In this document: one piece after another, positions 59,110 through 64,000 of the stretch
How positions within the stretch are numbered: position 1 is the stretch's first letter
How the letters are laid out: each line of letters begins with the position of its first letter
From: Guyanagaster necrorhizus
Lineage: Eukaryota; Basidiomycota; Agaricomycetes; Agaricales; Physalacriaceae
Length of the DNA stretch: 64,000 nucleotides
Assembly (NCBI RefSeq): GCF_019112545.1
Contig: NW_025064947.1
Location: 1-64,000, forward strand
Direction of reading: 5' to 3'
Notes under the pieces: generated by a model
The model's database searches: none
What the model was told of the DNA's origin: nothing
The model's input: only the letters and a program-made list of their open reading frames with translations
Program-made: the position numbers and the translations under genes

Positions 59110-60200
59110 CTACAGGTGAACAATGGTAATCATTCCAGACCACATTACAAGCGCAACCCATCCAAGGTCCTCATCATAATACAACGCCATCCAATTGTCA
59201 AGGTTATTCTGGCAGACCGTGCGAACACAGACATTCTCAGTGTGGTTAAGCGGACCAGAGAAGACTGCAACCACGAGGGTCCCATAACTGTCCTGCTCCT
59301 CCCGATTGTGGTGATGGGAGCGTAGTGAAACCGCAGTGGCCTGCTTGCCAAGGATGATGTCAGGACATCAGGCAGATCGATGGAAGGAGGATGTTTTACT
59401 GATGAGCATTGGTGAGAAGGATGATAGGGAGTAGTGCTGGAAGGATTCATGCTGTGATCCCCAGGAGGTCATGTTATTGTGGATAAGGATGGATGTGGAG
59501 GTTTCACTGGCACCATTGACCCAGTGAAATAAATATTTAGAGACAAGCATGGATGATGGAAGGATGTAGAGAGTGATGGCCTGGGCACACAGGATGAGGA
59601 CCATGGGTGGGGTTAAATGATTTGGAGGCAATCAGTGCATGCAATGTCAAGATGTATGCACTTGCTGGTATTCCAGTTGTAGATGATCATAGTGGAGCTG
59701 GGATCAGTTAGTGCTAAGATGTCAACAGGGAGGGTGACAAGGTGGAGGTTGATGTTGATGAAGTAGATTTCATGAAATATTCCATCATCATTGAAGTGCA
59801 GGAGCACAATTATCTGCAATCTATAGAAATTAGTGGTTGTTTAGCATATTGACAGATGCTCACAATGACACTGTAACACTGACTTCAGACTCCAGATTAT
59901 CTTTAACTGTCACATCCCTGAATCCAATGTTGTTCCAGTGTGGAGACCATTTCAAGCACTTGTGCACCTCCATGATGTCTCAGATCATCAGGACTGACTG
60001 TGGCCCCTTGGATATGGTCAGCAGCCATTTGTGCTACCACCCTGAGATAAATTTGATCTCTGATACAGATGAGTCCATCAACATTGCCTCACTTGTGGGT
60101 CACATAGAACAGTCAGAGAGCCATTGTGACATCAGTCAGTATGTGTGCCACATGCACTGTTCAAGATCAATATCATTGAGGGGGAAAGGATAGTCATTAG
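59110..60200 (-). pseudogene. Eroded C-terminal part of an F-box-associated beta-propeller-like protein
   Basis: Minus-strand frames contain IVLLHFNDDGIFHEIYF, DPSSTMIIYNWNTSKCIHLD, SMLVSKYLFHWVNG, FSGPLNHTENVCVRTV and NWMALYYDEDLGWVAL in a consistent order, but across three frames and with TGA/TAA stops. These phrases recall the long Agaricomycete F-box proteins with a propeller after the F-box. CpG sites are present below about 59,380 and gone above it, so the gene straddles the edge of a decayed block. Confidence 0.4.
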
Positions 60201-63200
60201 ACAGAATGTAGAGCTTGTGGGTGTTGTTTTATATGATTGGTAGCCTTATTAGTGCATCAAACTGTTTACACTTCTGAAAATTCAGCATCCAGGAATTAAG
60301 GCCAAAGAGAGTCTCACCTGATGGAGTCACAGAATATCTGGAACATAGAGCAATGCAATAGTGCAGATCAGCACATTGCAAATGAGCAGGATAAAGTTCA
60401 TGTTCAAGTGCTGTGGGCTGATCTATCTCATGATCAAAGTGTTTATTGCAAATTGTCCTGATTCAGATTCCAAGAGAAGGGATCATTTTCAGAGGTCTTT
60501 GCAGGATCACAGTGTGCTATGACATTCACCATCAGCATGCATGCACATGCAACAGATACATCAATGCATTTTTTCCCATGCATGCACAATAATGCACATG
60601 TACACACATATTGATTTGACATGAATGCATCACACAAACACAAAATTAACCATGCCATGATAATACAGAGACTCACTCTGTATATGAGGACACAAAGACT
60701 GATTAGGATGCAGTTTGGATAATCTGATATTAGATCTAATTTTTGGCCTGTTCATGCTCTGTGTGCAATTTTCTGTTCCAAATGCAGAAAACTAGAAGGA
60801 AGAAAACTGATATTGCATGTATTACAGACATACATTTTCTTGTCTTTTTTCTCATTCTTGTCATTTCTGTTGCTAGGCATTGCCACAGCCAATACAACAA
60901 TCTATGCCCTATAACAACAACTTGTTTGAAGCTTCTGAATGAGGCACATACATTGACTTTTGTATGTTCTTGCTACTATTGTCTTTCACATCTATTCTTA
61001 TTGTTTCATACTAGGTCTTAATTACTTTGTTACAATAATGTTTTTGTTTGAACTTATCTAGCATATATTGCTAATGGAAAGTCTGAAAATAAAAGCAGCT
61101 CTCCTTAATGCACTAATACTATTCTTCTCTCACACTTTCTCCCTCTTTCAGAGATGCCATTTCTCTTGTCTACATGCTAGTGAGTCAGCACTTCTACAAC
61201 ACCTTGCTGCCTGAGGCTTACTTTATTTGATAGAAGCACCTTGCATGCATGTTGGCAAGGTGGCTACTTGCCAATGATGCCCAAGTCCCCATGCATCATT
61301 GTACTGATCAAATAAAGCCCAACAAAAGTGACACTAAACAAGTATCAGCATATATGGAGCTGACATCTCTTATAAATATGGATGGGTTAATTCCCTATTT
61401 GAATCTGATGGTGCATTAGTGACATGATCTATGATATGCTTGAGAACTTATTCTCTTTTTCAGGTCAAATCAAAGCACTCATTGATCTCAGATGAATGAA
61501 TATATCATTCATACTTATTCTACAAGTGCTTTCTTATCCTGCAGTGCCTATTGTTTCTTGTCATCTCAAGAACAGATGTTATATTCTGATTGAGCAGAAT
61601 ACAACACCTTGTCAAAAAAATACTATAAATATTCTGTCTTAGACTAATGCTGCCTCTCAATCTCAACTATAGACTACAAAAACTGCTATGACAATGAAGC
61701 TAAAGCTAAATCCAAATCCTTTGATAACAAATGAGAATCACAATTTTACTTGTTGGCAGCCACTCAATCTGTCTGATCTAATACCATTAACTGTCTATTG
61801 TCCTATTGAGAATTCCCCACAACTAGAAGCCAGATGAGAAATCAATGAAGAAGTTGTCTTTATGTCTCTGAAACAAATTGAGGGTGGCTGGAACAGCTTG
61901 CCTTCAGATAGACTTGCACTTAATATCTCAGCTAAGGACTTTCATGAGACTAAGAATTTGATGGTTCATTGGTCCACCAAAAACAACAGTGGTGATATTG
62001 ATGGACCTAAAGCCTCATCTACTGTGAATGATAGAAAAATCAGTAACAAATGATGTCTAAGAATCCTCAGATGTGACAATCCTGCCTGTTCTGCTGGTTA
62101 TCATTTCCAAGTTACATTCCAAGGTCATAAGCAGCAGATCAAGGAATCTGCAGCTCAGAGCTAATGTACTTTTATTATGTGTCAAGATTGTATCTTATAC
62201 AATGAAAAGCAGAATACCAATATATCAATAGAGAGCCTCACAGCTATTGCCACTTCAGCTATGTCTTAAACATGCCATGTACAGAGAAGGCAGAATTCTG
62301 TGAGCTTGTAGAATCACATCTGAAGCTAGGTTCTGTGATGCTCATGTTAGAACCTTCATGGTTGAATAGATATGGCTGTGATGCTGCAGATATTTCCCAA
62401 GCTACTTGACATCCAGACCAGATTAAATATGAATGTTGTCAAGTAAAGGCTAGGACAATGGCTGAAAGTGGCATCTGATACCTCACTCAGTTCTCTGACT
62501 GGCAGCATAATGATCCTGGTATTATGTAAACTTATCAGAATGGCAGTGACATAACAATTATTTCTATTCAGAGAACATGGATGAAAGATATGCTCATTTA
62601 AGATATCTACAATCTTCATAAGGATCCTCTCAGTGGATTCCTATCAGATACAGCATAGGAAGACTGGATGATTGGGCAGTATCTCCTTATTGTGACCTCA
62701 GTGTTCAATGATATCTTGGAATTCTGAGTTCCTGGTCTTTTTATAGTTTCCAATAGTACATCAGCAGAATATTATCACTATCATTTTAAGGGAGTTTTGA
62801 AGTTAATTGCTAAATTTGCTATTATGAAGAAGGTGGAAATCCATTATGAGATGTTTCCAGGTGTACATCAAATCTTTTATATGCTAATACTTAGAATATA
62901 TAATGTATACTCATATTTTTTCTCATGGGTTGTCAATTTTAGTGAACCAAAGTGAATTGTTGAATGAGATATGTACACCCAATTCTTTTCCACCTGCTTA
63001 TCTATATTTCACTTTCAGACCCCCTATACTTCATACTGTCTGTATATATATATCTTGTAGTTACTACTGCACTCTGTCATTTCACTTTTTACTGTGCCAA
63101 CTGAGTTCTCATAACATTGTTCTTATCACTTTATAAATTGGGTTCAAGAAGATCTCCATCAACTTTTGGCTGCAAAGAAATGATGGATATTCATCTGACA

Positions 63201-64000
63201 ATCTTGCTATAGTAGTGAAAACACTCTTTAAGAGCTGCCAAGAACATTTTTGCAATACTGCAATCAGTATCAGGTGACTAAGTGGTATTATACCATCTGG
63301 CCAGGCAGATGAATTTAAATACTTGATGAATCTGATTTATTGAAGTGAAGATGATAAAGTATTCCAGAGCATTATCACTGGAATTCAAAGCAGATTTCCT
63401 AAAATCTCAGTATGGCTGAACTGGTGGTTACATTCTGATCATGCTTTGATGATATTTCCATCTCAATAATGTATGAATGCCAACATGTTGGATACACTTC
63501 CAGATAGCATAAATGCTGAAGAAGTGATGCATTTTAAGATTTATCAGCTTGTTCACAAGAAGCATAATATTATGCCAGGTCTGGATAGTCTTCTTCAAGT
63601 TGAAAAGTACCATCATTCTCTGTATAATCAGGCACTTCATGAGTCCCTGTTATATTTCTATCATACAGTAATTTGATTGTATACTTGTGATATAGATGGT
63701 GCATCTATTCATCATGGAATATTACCACTATAATACAGAAAGAACCAGCAATTGCAATATGGGCATATCAAGAAGTCCTATAATCTAAAACATGCTTTGC
63801 AGCATAAGATCATGTAGCAAGAAGGACAAGCACTAGATCAGAATATTGATCCCTTTCCTCCTCAGCAGCAGAAAAAACAATTAAAGAAGCAGAAGAAAGA
63901 ATCTGTTGAAAGTGAAGATAATGAAAAATCCCTCTCACTGCAGAGACTGCTGTATAGAGACTGCCCAAATCCCCTTGTCTATGACTCTAAGGAATCTGAA
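60201..64000. repeat. CpG-free eroded repeat to the end of the window
   Basis: No CG is visible from about 59,400 on. The plus strand of 61,100-63,700 holds many protein-like fragments in changing frames (KAEFCELVESHLKLGS near 62,290; KFAIMKKVEIHYEMFPGVHQ near 62,815; INAEEVMHFKIYQLVHKKHN near 63,510) broken by frequent stops. This is consistent with a multi-kilobase transposon of a protein-rich type decayed by C-to-T change. I could not fix its class: no DDE, RT or LTR landmark survives clearly. Confidence 0.45.

Noticed and set aside
1..64000. CRISPR array, bacterial operons, riboswitches
   Set aside because: No regular direct repeats with unique spacers, and the intron structure shows that the sequence is eukaryotic.

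Overview
This window is a fungal nuclear chromosome segment, most likely from a mushroom-forming basidiomycete (Agaricomycetes). The evidence is short GT-AG introns of about 42-66 nt that split genes into many small exons, protein families typical of that class (a DUF6534-type membrane protein, short F-box-like proteins, fungal aldo/keto reductases, an OPT transporter), a chromodomain Ty3/gypsy element, and blocks that have lost essentially all CpG, as expected where methylated repeats decay. Species cannot be assigned from sequence alone.

Layout. 0.5-10.6 kb is ordinary gene space: a Ser/Thr-rich single-pass membrane protein with an apparent frameshift, two convergent unknown coiled-coil proteins, a ten-exon aldo/keto reductase on the minus strand, and a divergently transcribed small membrane protein. 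10.6-14.1 kb has no gene I can support. 14.1-26.2 kb is a nested transposon block: a CpG-free older layer, an 8,435-bp Ty3/gypsy chromovirus on the minus strand (14983-23417, two 545-bp LTRs, AATAC target duplication), and a 460-bp solo LTR (24937-25396, ATCTC duplication). 26.4-32.9 kb returns to genes: a second, eleven-exon aldo/keto reductase and a twenty-exon DUF6534-like membrane protein.

33-51 kb is a large repeat complex. A compound repeat of about 2.4 kb occurs twice directly (33.0-35.3 and 35.9-38.5 kb) and once inverted (47.9-49.3 kb). A second pair, about 0.65 kb, is inverted (38.5-39.2 and 49.8-50.4 kb) and encloses an intact five-exon gene of unknown function plus a CpG-free island holding another 460-bp solo LTR. 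These repeats carry several different tRNA-like modules with RNA polymerase III box A/box B motifs. 51.3-52.8 kb is a truncated, disabled OPT transporter. 53.8-55.8 kb is a minus-strand gene with a trypsin-like His/Asp/Ser arrangement. 56.7-57.3 kb is an F-box-like reading frame with one stop. From about 59.4 kb to the end the sequence is CpG-free, eroded repeat.

The genes do not form a pathway or cluster that I can defend. The most notable observations are a probable one-nucleotide exon between two introns in the first aldo/keto reductase, the tRNA-like modules in the compound repeat, and the decay pattern in which nearly all stops in the retroelement pol frame are TGA.
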